A DNA stretch of 64,000 nt from Bacteroides ndongoniae (lineage in GTDB: Bacteria; Bacteroidota; Bacteroidia; Bacteroidales; Bacteroidaceae): contig NZ_FNVV01000014.1 of the NCBI RefSeq assembly GCF_900108345.1, positions 186,001-250,000 of the forward strand, written 5' to 3'. Position numbers and translations under genes: made by a program. Under the pieces are notes generated by a model. That model was given only the letters and a program-made list of their open reading frames with translations, was not told the origin of the DNA and ran no database searches. Of this stretch, positions 26,917 to 36,414 are shown in pieces. The first letter of the stretch is position 1; each line of letters begins with the position of its first letter.

Positions 26917-27979
26917 GCCAAGCAAGGTCACGTTTACGGACGGAAGTACCATTGAATACACTTATGCAGCCGACGGAACCAAGCTCCGCACGAAGCATGT
27001 CATCAATGGTACAACCACCACAACGGACTATTGCGGCAACGTGATCTATGAAAACGGTGTGCAGAAACTGCTGCTGACGGAAGCGGGTTACCTTACTTTG
27101 GCCGACAGCAAGTACCACTACTACCTGCAGGACCATCAGGGAAACAACCGCGTGGTCATCGACCAGAACGGAACGGTGGAGGAAACGAATCATTACTATC
27201 CCTTCGGAGGTGTCTTCGCCAACTCTACGAGTGTACAGCCTTACAAGTATAACGGCAAGGAACTGGATACGAAAAAGGGCCTGAACTGGTACGACTACGG
27301 GGCACGGCACTATGATGCGGCGGTAGGAAGGTTTGCGACGGTGGATCCGATGGCGGAGAAGTATTATTCGATGAGTCCGTATGCATATTGTGGAAACAAT
27401 CCAATAAGATATATAGATTTGAATGGTATGGAATATGCTCCCGGTGATTTATTTAAGACTAAAAGAGAAGCTGCTAGAGATTGGGGTATGTACTATAATG
27501 GATATTCTATTAAATACAAGAAAGAAATGGGCTCTTCGATTTATGAAATAAAGAAGGATGGGAAAATTATAGGGTATTCTTATTCTCCAGCTGCAGTATT
27601 TCAAGAGCATAAAGCGGGGTTTTCTCTACCTCCTAAAGGGGAAAAAACAGTTGCAACTATTCATTCACATGCTAATTATACAGGGAATATAAAAGACTCC
27701 GCTGGGAAAACTCTTAAAGTTTATGATAATAGATTCTCTCCTGCCGATAAAACCTATAATGACAACTCAAATTTGATAGGCTTCTTAACTACTCCCAATG
27801 GCAGTTTGTTAGAACATAATCCCCAAAACGGGCTAATTTCTGTTCTCTCTACAGATTTGCCTAGTGATTCTGCTGACCCTACTAGACAAAATAGCATTAA
27901 AGCAACAACACAACCTTATGAACCATCCTTCATAACAAAAATTATAGACTGGTTTAAAGAACTTTTTAAAGAGGAATAA
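26915..27979 (+). CDS. C4 orphan Rhs tip T4: DUF4329/JAMM-like metalloenzyme
   Basis: The frame reopens at TTG 26915 (354 codons). Core to ~residue 160, then the tip. 'FKTKREAARDWGMYYNGYSI' and 'EIKKDGKIIGYSYSPA' fit DUF4329. The metal-site pattern is 'IHSHANY' (His250, His252) with 'FSPADK' (Ser275, Asp278), like a JAB1/MPN (JAMM) HxH...SxxD site with a longer spacer. JAMM enzymes are isopeptidases; in toxins they may cleave peptide cross-links, but the substrate here is unknown. A lipoprotein immunity gene follows, pointing to periplasmic action. Confidence 0.8.
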   Translation: MPSKVTFTDGSTIEYTYAADGTKLRTKHVINGTTTTTDYCGNVIYENGVQKLLLTEAGYLTLADSKYHYYLQDHQGNNRVVIDQNGTVEETNHYYPFGGVFANSTSVQPYKYNGKELDTKKGLNWYDYGARHYDAAVGRFATVDPMAEKYYSMSPYAYCGNNPIRYIDLNGMEYAPGDLFKTKREAARDWGMYYNGYSIKYKKEMGSSIYEIKKDGKIIGYSYSPAAVFQEHKAGFSLPPKGEKTVATIHSHANYTGNIKDSAGKTLKVYDNRFSPADKTYNDNSNLIGFLTTPNGSLLEHNPQNGLISVLSTDLPSDSADPTRQNSIKATTQPYEPSFITKIIDWFKELFKEE

Positions 27980-27992
27980 ATAATATTGGAAT

Positions 27993-28475
27993 ATGAAATA
28001 TGTTTATATTATATTATGCATTACTGTGTGTGCAAGTTGTACCGGTAAAACTAAGCCTTCACATATCGGAGAAGTAAATGAAGTATTGGTTGACACATCT
28101 GAAATTCAACTAGACCTTATACCTCATTCAATTATAATAGATAGTGGACAACCTGATTTTATCATAGACTCCACATTGGAGCGTCTTTATCCAGAAGACA
28201 TCCATGAATACGAATTTACACCGAGTTGTCATTGGAAAGGAGGTCAAGTACAAACTCCAGAAGAGGCTTTTAGCATAGTAAAGCCCTATTTTTTAGATAT
28301 CTGCAATATTGACATTGAATTAAACAAACCTTTTCGTATCAATTTAGTTGATAATGAGTTATGGGTAATCTATGGCTGTCCACAACCTAATAGCGGAATC
28401 GTTTTTGGTGGCGATATATATGTTGAAATACAAAAAAAGACAGGGGCAACATCTCCTATAATCATAGGGAAATAG
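27993..28475 (+). CDS. NTF2-fold lipoprotein immunity protein for T4
   Basis: A 160-aa protein with a lipobox in the first 16 residues ('ITVCASC'). The C-terminal half has the NTF2-fold immunity pattern: 'TPEEAFSIVKPYF', 'KPFRINLVDNELWVIYG' and 'GGDIYVEIQKKTGA'. It should be tethered to a membrane facing the periplasm. Starts 13 nt after T4. Confidence 0.78.
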   Translation: MKYVYIILCITVCASCTGKTKPSHIGEVNEVLVDTSEIQLDLIPHSIIIDSGQPDFIIDSTLERLYPEDIHEYEFTPSCHWKGGQVQTPEEAFSIVKPYFLDICNIDIELNKPFRINLVDNELWVIYGCPQPNSGIVFGGDIYVEIQKKTGATSPIIIGK

Positions 28476-28486
28476 TAATATATATT

Positions 28487-28530
28487 AGCAATCCTTGTTA
28501 CAGAGCAATCTGTTTCAAGGATTGCTTTTA
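28487..28530 (+). terminator. C4 terminator (CTTGA...TCAAG family)
   Basis: The stem AGCAATCCTTG / CAAGGATTGCT (11 bp) is followed by TTTATTT. Confidence 0.85.
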
Positions 28531-28718
28531 TTTACAAATATACTTATAGTAAATAATGCTACTATCCGACACGCACCCTCCGCGTCACGAAAACCGCCGA
28601 CGAGGCGGACCTCTCACTCCATGCCTTCTTCTACACCTACGACGAAAGGGGACGATGCACGGAACTGAAAAAGCCCGGAACGGGAACCATACACTATGGA
28701 TACGGCAACAACGACCTG

Positions 28719-30983
28719 ATGCTCTTCTCGCAGGACGAAAAGCAACAAGCAGCCAACCTCATGACCTTTTACCTGTATGACAAGACGCACCGGCTGGTGG
28801 TAAAAGGGGAATGCGAGATTCCGTTAAACTTTGCAGGCGCCGAACAGGCAACCATCTGTACATATACAGGACCGGGGACGGGCATTGACGGATGCGGATA
28901 TACGGCCAACTTCAACTTCCCTTCGCCCGTGTTACAGCTTGTCAACTTTTACGACGATTACAGCTTCCGTACCGGAACCGGATTCAGCAACACGAATTTC
29001 CCAGCGCCGGTCGGGAACTACAGCTGCGGCAGGAAGACGGGAAGCATCGTCTATGTGCCCGGACAGGACACACGCTTGTACAAGGCATATTATTACTCGA
29101 TGCGGGGAAACCTGATCCGTGAAGTGAGCAGCAACCTTCGCGGAGGATATGACACGACGGAGACCACCTACAGCTTCACCGACCGGCCGTCGCACAGCAC
29201 ACACACGCATACGGCACAGAATGCGCCGACCCTGACCGAGGCTTACGACTACACTTACGACCATGCCGACCGGCTGACCAAAGTGGAGCATACCTTCGGA
29301 GGAGTAAAGCAGACCTTGCTGGCACATACGTACGACGAGTTGTGCCGACTGTCGCATACGGACTACCACGGAAGTTCCGCCAACCGACTGACCTACAGCT
29401 ACAACCTCCGCGACTGGCTGACAGCTATCAGCGGCAATAAGTTCTCGCAGAACCTGTATTACAACACCGGCAACGGCACACCCTGCTACAACGGCAACAT
29501 CAGCAGCATGACCTGGAAAGCCGGAAATGAGACGATGCTCCGCGGCTACAAGTTCACCTACGACGGGCTGAACCGTATGCTGGATGCGGTCTATGGCGAA
29601 GGTACTTCGCTAAACAGCAACGCCAACCGCTTCACCGAGAAAGTGACTGGTTACGACAAGAACGGAAACATACTCGCTCTGCAACGGTATGGGCAGACGG
29701 GAGCAAGCAGCTACGGGCTCATTGACAACCTGACCTTCACGCTCAACGGCAACCAGCTGAACCGGGTGGACGATGCTTCCACCGCTACGGCCTACAACAA
29801 CGGTTTCGAGTTCAAGGACGCCGTGAAGCAGACGAACGAATACGCCTACGATGCCAACGGTAATTTAACGAAAGATTTGAATAAAAACATTAGCAATATT
29901 CAATACAATTCACTAAATTTACCGCGCAAGGTCACATTCACGGACGGAAGTACCATTGAATACACTTATGCCGCCGACGGAACCAAGCTCCGCACGAAGC
30001 ATGTCATCAATGGTACGACTACCACAACGGACTATTGCGGCAACGTGATCTATGAAAACGGTGTGCAAAAGCTGCTGCTGACGGAAGCGGGATATGTCAC
30101 TTTAGCCGACAGCAAGTACCATTACTACCTGCAGGACCATCAGGGAAACAACCGAGTGGTTATCGACCAGAACGGGACTGTAGAGGAAACGAACCATTAC
30201 TACCCCTTCGGAGGTGTCTTCGCTTCGACTTCTTCTGTCCAACCTTACAAATACAACGGCAAGGAGCTGGACACGAAGAAAGGACTGAACTGGTATGACT
30301 ATGGGGCACGGCATTATGATGCAGCGCTGGGAAGGTTTGCGACGGTGGATCCGATGGCGGAGAAACTGTATGGATGGGCACCGTACGCTTACTGCTATGA
30401 TAACCCGATAAAGCATGTCGATAAAGACGGTAAGATAGGTGAAACTGTTTGGGATGTTTTTAGCCTGATAATGGGCGTAGAGAGTTTTACCGAAAATGTC
30501 AGTCAGGGAAACATCGGAGCCGCCGTTTTAGATGGTGTAGGAATTATTGCTGATGCGGCTGCTGTTGCATTACCGTTAGTTCCGGGAGGTGCGGGTGCTG
30601 CCATCAAGGGAGCACGGGCGGTAGATAAGGCTGTGGATGCGGTTAGTTCTGCAAACAAAGCCTCAGACATTGTAAAGGTAAGTCAATACGCAGATTTACC
30701 AGATTCAAAAACAGTAAGCGCAGGTAAAAGTTTCACTCAAACCCAGAAACGAAAAATACTAGAAATTAATCGTAACAAGAATGGAGGCATCTTAAAAAGC
30801 GATTTGAGTGGTAAAAAGTTAGATATTCCAACTCAATCAAAAAAAGGAGAAAAAGCAAATATGAATCAAGCGGAAATTGATCATATAACTCCCAAGTCTA
30901 AAGGAGGAAGCAATAGTTATTCTAACGCACAAGTTCTTTCTAAAGAAGAAAATCTGAAAAAGAGTAATAAAATTGAATATTAA
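28719..30983 (+). CDS. C5 orphan Rhs tip T5 with alternative core: HNH nuclease
   Basis: The frame is open from about 28560 ('YYPTRTLRVTKTADEADL'); the first good ATG is 28719 (754 aa). Up to ~residue 225 the core is of a different lineage from the 16147 gene ('CTYTGPGTGIDGCGYTANF', 'YDTTETTYSFTDRPSHSTHT'), then joins the standard core at 'NLRDWLTAISG'. After 'GRFATVDPMAEKLYGWAPY' comes a hydrophobic pre-toxin segment (~565-640) shared with C7. The tip then has a classical HNH: 'NGGILKSDLSGKKL', 'AEIDHITPKSKGGSN' (Asp721-His722) and 'NLKKSNK'. It should be a cytoplasm-acting DNase. Confidence 0.87.
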   Translation: MLFSQDEKQQAANLMTFYLYDKTHRLVVKGECEIPLNFAGAEQATICTYTGPGTGIDGCGYTANFNFPSPVLQLVNFYDDYSFRTGTGFSNTNFPAPVGNYSCGRKTGSIVYVPGQDTRLYKAYYYSMRGNLIREVSSNLRGGYDTTETTYSFTDRPSHSTHTHTAQNAPTLTEAYDYTYDHADRLTKVEHTFGGVKQTLLAHTYDELCRLSHTDYHGSSANRLTYSYNLRDWLTAISGNKFSQNLYYNTGNGTPCYNGNISSMTWKAGNETMLRGYKFTYDGLNRMLDAVYGEGTSLNSNANRFTEKVTGYDKNGNILALQRYGQTGASSYGLIDNLTFTLNGNQLNRVDDASTATAYNNGFEFKDAVKQTNEYAYDANGNLTKDLNKNISNIQYNSLNLPRKVTFTDGSTIEYTYAADGTKLRTKHVINGTTTTTDYCGNVIYENGVQKLLLTEAGYVTLADSKYHYYLQDHQGNNRVVIDQNGTVEETNHYYPFGGVFASTSSVQPYKYNGKELDTKKGLNWYDYGARHYDAALGRFATVDPMAEKLYGWAPYAYCYDNPIKHVDKDGKIGETVWDVFSLIMGVESFTENVSQGNIGAAVLDGVGIIADAAAVALPLVPGGAGAAIKGARAVDKAVDAVSSANKASDIVKVSQYADLPDSKTVSAGKSFTQTQKRKILEINRNKNGGILKSDLSGKKLDIPTQSKKGEKANMNQAEIDHITPKSKGGSNSYSNAQVLSKEENLKKSNKIEY

Positions 30984-30987
30984 AAAT

Positions 30988-31260
30988 ATGGAACATTTAA
31001 CAGCTTATGTCTTTACAACAAAAGGTATTGTATATCATAAACAACCCATATTACGAGTAATTTATGATAATGATGGGGATTGGCAATTTTTAAGCAGAAA
31101 TGATACTCTTGACATAAAAGATGCTATATTAGTTTCATTAGATGAAATTTTACAAATCGATAATAGCCTATTTAATGTAGTTTTTTCTTTGAATAAAGGT
31201 GAAATTGCTTTTAGAGTGTCAATTGGCTCACAATGGGTAATAAATAAATGCACATCCTAA
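30988..31260 (+). CDS. Cytoplasmic immunity protein for T5
   Basis: ATG 30988 (MEHLTAYVFTTKGI), 4 nt after the T5 stop; 90 aa, soluble, no signal peptide. 'DNDGDWQFLSRNDT' and a regular pattern of short strands are visible; no family name recognised. Location and cytoplasmic nature fit inhibition of the HNH nuclease. Confidence 0.72.
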   Translation: MEHLTAYVFTTKGIVYHKQPILRVIYDNDGDWQFLSRNDTLDIKDAILVSLDEILQIDNSLFNVVFSLNKGEIAFRVSIGSQWVINKCTS

Positions 31261-31341
31261 ATTACTCAAATTCTGTAAATAATGATACAGCAATCAAATA
31301 TTTTGAAGAAAACTAAACTTAAGTAATTATGGAATAATAGC

Positions 31342-31390
31342 AAAAAGCAATTCTTGATTCAGAAAAATTCTGTTTCAAGGATTGCTTTTT
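31342..31390 (+). terminator. C5 terminator (CTTGA...TCAAG family)
   Basis: The stem AAAAAGCAATTCTTGA / TCAAGGATTGCTTTTT is followed by a T-run overlapping the stem end. Very close to the copies at 26265 and 38261. Confidence 0.88.
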
Positions 31391-31495
31391 GCCATTTCTC
31401 CATTTAAAATATTACTGTATAAATGTAGGCTAAATATGAAAACACTGTCTTGTAACTACTAATTAAAAAACGGACTCGGCCGTGAAAGCCAGCTC

Positions 31496-34453
31496 GTGCT
31501 GAAACAGTTTGCTCCCGACGGCTCCGATTTGGTCTCGGGAGTGCAATACGACAGTTTCGGACGCAAATGGCGGGAATCGGTTCCCGTCCCGTCAGCGTAC
31601 AGTGACGGGCGTTTCGTGACCAGCCTGTTTTCGCGTGCCGCCCTGCTCACGGACGATGCCGCGCCTTACTCGGAAACGGCATATGAGCCGTCGCCGCTCG
31701 ACCGCATACTTGCACAGACCGGCCCGGGAGCGGCCTGGCACAACGCCGGAAAGGCCCGGCACACCGAATATCTGGTGAACGACAACACTCCCGGCAGCCT
31801 GCTGTCCGTCTATCGCTATACGGCGGGAGAAGACGGAACCATCGGAACGCCCTCGCTATACGCCCCAGGCGAACTGAAGGTTACCCTCTCCGTCGGGGAG
31901 GACAACGACAGCACGCTGACCTTCACCGACAAACGCGAGAAGACGGTGCTGACAAGGAGCCGCAACCGGGGCGTGAGCCACGACACCTATTACGTGTACG
32001 ACGACTACGGACTGCTGCGGCATGTCCTTCCGCCATCCGCCGACGGAAACACCGACGCGACCACCCTGGCACGGCATGCCTACAGCTACCAATATGACGG
32101 GCGCAACCGCTGCATCGAAAAGAAGCTGCCGGGCTGCGAGACCGTACGCCTGATATACGACCGTGCCGACCGCCTTGTGCTGGAACAGAACGGCACGCAG
32201 CGGGCCGGCAACCGATGGACGGTGCATAAATACGATGCCATCGGAAGGCTGCTATACAGCTTCGAGCACACGGACGCGACGGACATCGCCACGCTGCGGA
32301 ACCGCCTAAGCGGGATATGTGCCACCGAAAGCGACAGCGGGAACGATCCCTTGGGGATAGGGTACACGAACACGACGGTCGGCTGGGGCAGCGACGTGCG
32401 ACTGCTCGAAGTGAACTATTACGACGACTACAGCTTTCTGGACAAACTGACGTCCGCCGAAAGAAATGCCCTGACCTATGCTGCACGAAGCGGGTACGAC
32501 ACCTGCCACACGTACGCCGACGGGCTGCCCACCGGTAACCGCCATTACCTGCCCGACGGAACGGGGCGCTACGTTGCAACCGCCCTCTACTACGACAACA
32601 AGGGAAGAACCGTGCAGCAGACACGGACGAACCTGAAAGGCGGCTACGACCGGGACAGCTATGCCAACAGTTTCACCGGGCAGGTGACGAAGCACTTCTA
32701 CACCCACACGGGCAGTGCGTCGGATACCGGTTCCCTCACCTGCGAGTATTTCTACATGTACGATCCCAACGACAGGCTGGTGGCCGTGGACTGTGCACTC
32801 AATGGCGGCACACGCAGTGCCCTCTACCGCCTGAGCTACGACAGCTACGGACGGATGCAGCAGAAAACCTTCGGAAACGGCCTGTATGCCAGCACCTACG
32901 ACTACAACCTCCGCGGCTGGCTGACAGCCATCAGCGGCAGCAAGTTCTCGCAGAACCTGTATTACAACACCGGCAACGGCACACCCTGCTACAACGGCAA
33001 CATCAGCAGCATGACCTGGAAAGCCGGAAATGAGACGACACTCCGCGGCTATAAGTTCACTTACGACGGACTGAACCGCATGCTGGATGCTGTTTATGGC
33101 GAAAGCACTTCCCTAACCACAAACGCCAACCGCTTCACCGAGAAAGTGACGGGCTATGACAAGAATGGTAACATACTTGCTCTGCAACGGTATGGGCAGA
33201 CTTCCGCAAGCGGATATGGCTTAATTGACAACCTGACCTTCACACTCAACGGTAACCAGCTGAACCGGGTGGATGACGCTGTGACGAGTTCTGCTTACAA
33301 CAACGGCTTCGAGTTCAAGGATGCTGTGAAGCAGGCTAATGAGTACGCCTACGATGCCAACGGCAATCTGACGAAAGATTTGAATAAAGGAATTTCCGAA
33401 ATTCAGTATAATTGTTTAAATTTACCGCGCAAGGTCACGTTCACGGACGGAAGCACCATTGAATACACCTATGCCGCCGACGGAACCAAGCTCCGCACGA
33501 AGCATGTCATCAACGGTACGACCACCACAACGGACTATTGCGGCAACGTGATCTATGAAAACGGTGTGCAGAAACTGCTGCTGACAGAAGCCGGTTATGT
33601 CACCCTGTCCGACAGCAAGTACCACTACTACCTGCAGGACCATCAGGGCAACAACCGCGTAGTCATCGACCAGAACGGGACGGTGGAAGAAACGAACCAT
33701 TACTACCCCTTCGGAGGTGTCTTCGCCAACTCTACGAGTGTACAGCCTTACAAGTACAACGGCAAGGAACTGGACACAAAGAAAGGACTGAACTGGTACG
33801 ACTATGGGGCACGGCACTATGATGCGGCGATAGGAAGATTTGCGACGGTGGATCCGATGGCGGAGAAGTATTATCCTTGGAGCCCTTATACTTATTGTTT
33901 GGATAATCCGATAAAATATGTGGATAATGATGGAAAAAAAGTATATTATGCAACAGGAGTTTCAAATGAATTCAAGAATGATTTTAAACAAGCCGTGCAA
34001 TATTTAAATCAAAATGGTGCTGGAGGATTATTGGCTAAACTACATGCTTCCGATAAAATTTATTATATAGATGAGGGGCTTCCTTTAGCTTCCAGTTCTT
34101 TTAATAAAGATACTCAAACCATTACATGGAGCTCTCGGACTGGTCTACTAACAAATAATGGATTTGAATTGTCACCCACAACTGTGTTAAACCATGAAAT
34201 AGATCACGCAGTACAATTTGATCAGAATCATGAACAACAAATGCAAGATTACAATTCAAAGGACGAAAACTACAGTAATAAAGAAGAAAAAAGGGTAATA
34301 ACAGGAAGCGAACAAGAAACAGCCAAGAAATTAGGAGAAATAGATAAAACAGAAGTTACACGTATTGACCATTTGGGAACTCTTTATGAAACCACAGGGC
34401 CAACAACCATAGAATGGAAAGATCCTATTGTCATAACGCCCAAAAAGAAATAA
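31496..34453 (+). CDS. C6 near-full-length Rhs gene lacking signal peptide; zincin tip T6
   Basis: Homology to the 16147 gene starts abruptly at 31471 ('GLGRESQLVLKQ'), so the first 54 codons, including the signal peptide, are missing. GTG 31496 is only a nominal start (985 codons). For about 735 codons it is nearly identical to the expressed gene (for example Ser to Val and Glu to Asp changes), then carries its own tip. T6 has 'VLNHEIDHAVQF' (HEIDH at 900-904) and a downstream Glu in 'KEEKRVI', a zincin metalloprotease. A strong terminator separates it from its immunity gene. As the longest homologous donor it is the most favourable partner for recombination. Confidence 0.88.
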   Translation: MLKQFAPDGSDLVSGVQYDSFGRKWRESVPVPSAYSDGRFVTSLFSRAALLTDDAAPYSETAYEPSPLDRILAQTGPGAAWHNAGKARHTEYLVNDNTPGSLLSVYRYTAGEDGTIGTPSLYAPGELKVTLSVGEDNDSTLTFTDKREKTVLTRSRNRGVSHDTYYVYDDYGLLRHVLPPSADGNTDATTLARHAYSYQYDGRNRCIEKKLPGCETVRLIYDRADRLVLEQNGTQRAGNRWTVHKYDAIGRLLYSFEHTDATDIATLRNRLSGICATESDSGNDPLGIGYTNTTVGWGSDVRLLEVNYYDDYSFLDKLTSAERNALTYAARSGYDTCHTYADGLPTGNRHYLPDGTGRYVATALYYDNKGRTVQQTRTNLKGGYDRDSYANSFTGQVTKHFYTHTGSASDTGSLTCEYFYMYDPNDRLVAVDCALNGGTRSALYRLSYDSYGRMQQKTFGNGLYASTYDYNLRGWLTAISGSKFSQNLYYNTGNGTPCYNGNISSMTWKAGNETTLRGYKFTYDGLNRMLDAVYGESTSLTTNANRFTEKVTGYDKNGNILALQRYGQTSASGYGLIDNLTFTLNGNQLNRVDDAVTSSAYNNGFEFKDAVKQANEYAYDANGNLTKDLNKGISEIQYNCLNLPRKVTFTDGSTIEYTYAADGTKLRTKHVINGTTTTTDYCGNVIYENGVQKLLLTEAGYVTLSDSKYHYYLQDHQGNNRVVIDQNGTVEETNHYYPFGGVFANSTSVQPYKYNGKELDTKKGLNWYDYGARHYDAAIGRFATVDPMAEKYYPWSPYTYCLDNPIKYVDNDGKKVYYATGVSNEFKNDFKQAVQYLNQNGAGGLLAKLHASDKIYYIDEGLPLASSSFNKDTQTITWSSRTGLLTNNGFELSPTTVLNHEIDHAVQFDQNHEQQMQDYNSKDENYSNKEEKRVITGSEQETAKKLGEIDKTEVTRIDHLGTLYETTGPTTIEWKDPIVITPKKK

Positions 34454-34483
34454 TAGAATTAGGATAATTGTACATTATTTTAA

Positions 34484-34522
34484 AGTGTTCGGATTAAGAT
34501 AACTTGTAATCCGAACGCTTTT
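34484..34522 (+). terminator. Terminator between T6 and its immunity gene
   Basis: The stem AGTGTTCGGATTA / TAATCCGAACGCT (13 bp with one G-T pair) is followed by TTTTAT. It is unusual in lying between toxin and immunity genes rather than after them. Confidence 0.88.
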
Positions 34523-34539
34523 ATAAACAAATTACCAAT

Positions 34540-35280
34540 ATGAGAAAAAGAACAAGTATATTCATAATGATGATTTTTATGCATTTGTATTTGTATTCAC
34601 AAAACGGCCTTATGCACAACTCTCAAATAGACAGTGTACTTATCCATTATGTAGACTTTGAACTCATGACGATAAGCGATATTGACTGTGATGAATTTGA
34701 ATCTTTGCTAAGTTTAAACTATAAAAAATCTATACTTATTACCCCCATACATATCGCTGAATTTAAAGATTTATTTTTAATGAAAAAGAACAAAACAAAA
34801 CAACCTATTGATGTAAGATGTAAAATATATATATATACTCCAGAAAAAATCAAAGTAGCGTGTTTAGGGCAGCATGTACTTTGGGATGGGGATACTTTTT
34901 ACAGCGTTAATAACTCATTTATTGATAGAATGAAAAAACTTATCTCAAAAGGTAAAATACCAGGAAGTGATACAATAATTAACAATAAGCCTATTCTTTT
35001 AACTGGACAGGATATTTTTTACAATTATATTAGACAAAGTTGTTTGCCAATTATGGAGAAGGAAAAAATTGATAGTTTAAAATTGCTGATTGATTTCTAT
35101 ATTGATAGAGAAGGAAATTCCATAGATATAACTATCAAAAAATGGAATAGATATCCTATACCCGTTTCTTTACAAAAGGAAATTATCCAGCTATTTCATG
35201 AAAAAATAAAATGGTCTCCATCCAAGGATCGCCCCTCTAAGTTTAGAAAGATATTACCTATAGTAATTACTCCTGATTAG
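34540..35280 (+). CDS. Secreted immunity protein for T6
   Basis: A 246-aa protein with an N-terminal signal peptide (IFIMMIFMHLYLYSQ). Its C-terminal 60 residues ('LIDFYIDREGNSIDITIKKW', 'IKWSPSKDRPSKFRKILPI') resemble a TonB C-terminal-type fold, as in the C9 immunity protein. A periplasmic location matches a secreted protease target. It must be transcribed from its own start or by read-through, as a terminator lies just upstream. Confidence 0.72.
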   Translation: MRKRTSIFIMMIFMHLYLYSQNGLMHNSQIDSVLIHYVDFELMTISDIDCDEFESLLSLNYKKSILITPIHIAEFKDLFLMKKNKTKQPIDVRCKIYIYTPEKIKVACLGQHVLWDGDTFYSVNNSFIDRMKKLISKGKIPGSDTIINNKPILLTGQDIFYNYIRQSCLPIMEKEKIDSLKLLIDFYIDREGNSIDITIKKWNRYPIPVSLQKEIIQLFHEKIKWSPSKDRPSKFRKILPIVITPD

Positions 35281-35340
35281 TTGACAATTATTACGATTGA
35301 TACCCTGACTTTGAGAAGAGAGTAGCAGTAGCTAAAAGAT

Positions 35341-36414
35341 TTGAATAAAAACATTGGCAATATTCAATACAATTGTTTAAATTTACCGCGCAAGGTCACG
35401 TTCACGGACGGAAGCACCATTGAATACACCTATGCCGCCGACGGAACCAAGCTCCGCACGAAGCATGTCATCAACGGTACGACCACCACCACAACGGACT
35501 ATTGCGGCAACGTGATCTATGAAAACGGTGTGCAGAAGCTGCTGCTGACGGAAGCAGGTTACCTTACCCTGACTGACAGCAAGTACCACTACTTCCTGCA
35601 GGACCATCAGGGCAACAACCGAGTGGTCATCGACCAGAACGGAACAGTGGAGGAAACGAATCATTACTATCCCTTCGGAGGTGTCTTCGCCAACTCTACG
35701 AGTGTACAGCCTTACAAGTACAACGGCAAGGAGCTGGACACGAAGAAAGGACTGAGCTGGTACGACTATGGGGCACGGCACTATGATGCGGCGGTAGGAA
35801 GGTTTGCGACGGTGGATCCGATGGCGGAGAAACTGTATGGATGGGCACCGTACGCTTACTGCTATGATAACCCGATAAAGCATGTCGATAAAGACGGTAA
35901 GATAGGTGAAACTGTTTGGGATGTTTTTAGCCTGATAATGGGCGTAGAGAGTTTTACCGAAAATGTCAGTCAGGGAAACATCGGAGCCGCCGTTTTAGAT
36001 GGTGTAGGAATTATTGCTGATGCGGCTGCTGTTGCATTACCGTTAGTTCCGGGAGGTGCGGGTGCTGCCATCAAGGGAGCACGGGCGGTAGATAAGGCTG
36101 TGGATGCGGTTAGTTCTGCAAACAAGGTCGACAAGGCGATAGATGTTTCTAAGACATCCAGAGCAGCCCGTCGCGAAGTTATGAGAGAACAAGGAATCCC
36201 AACAAGCCAACAGCCTAAATCACAATCTAAAAATGCTTCAGGAAGAGAATATCGTTATGATGTTCCTAAAGAAGGTGTGGCACTAAAGAAAAATCTGTAC
36301 AACAGCAAACGCTGGATAGAAGTCATGCAGAACAACCGCACTGGGAAGCTGGAGATATTCGAAAAGATAAACAAGGAAACAACAAATATAATCGATATGG
36401 CTGGCCACGGTTAG
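35341..36414 (+). CDS. C7 orphan Rhs tip T7: REVMREQGIPTSQQ-type nuclease-like toxin
   Basis: The shortest core: homology begins at about 35334 ('KDLNKNIGNIQ') and TTG 35341 is a nominal start (357 codons). It repeats exactly the pre-toxin segment of C5 (identical nucleotides up to 36125), then switches to a new tip. 'SRAARREVMREQGIPTSQQ' and 'GREYRYDVPKEG' match the opening of a common Rhs HNH/Endo VII-like tip, but the usual closing His motif is replaced by 'WIEVMQNNRTGKLEIFEKIN'. Activity is therefore uncertain. No terminator separates it from the preceding immunity gene. Confidence 0.75.
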   Translation: MNKNIGNIQYNCLNLPRKVTFTDGSTIEYTYAADGTKLRTKHVINGTTTTTTDYCGNVIYENGVQKLLLTEAGYLTLTDSKYHYFLQDHQGNNRVVIDQNGTVEETNHYYPFGGVFANSTSVQPYKYNGKELDTKKGLSWYDYGARHYDAAVGRFATVDPMAEKLYGWAPYAYCYDNPIKHVDKDGKIGETVWDVFSLIMGVESFTENVSQGNIGAAVLDGVGIIADAAAVALPLVPGGAGAAIKGARAVDKAVDAVSSANKVDKAIDVSKTSRAARREVMREQGIPTSQQPKSQSKNASGREYRYDVPKEGVALKKNLYNSKRWIEVMQNNRTGKLEIFEKINKETTNIIDMAGHG

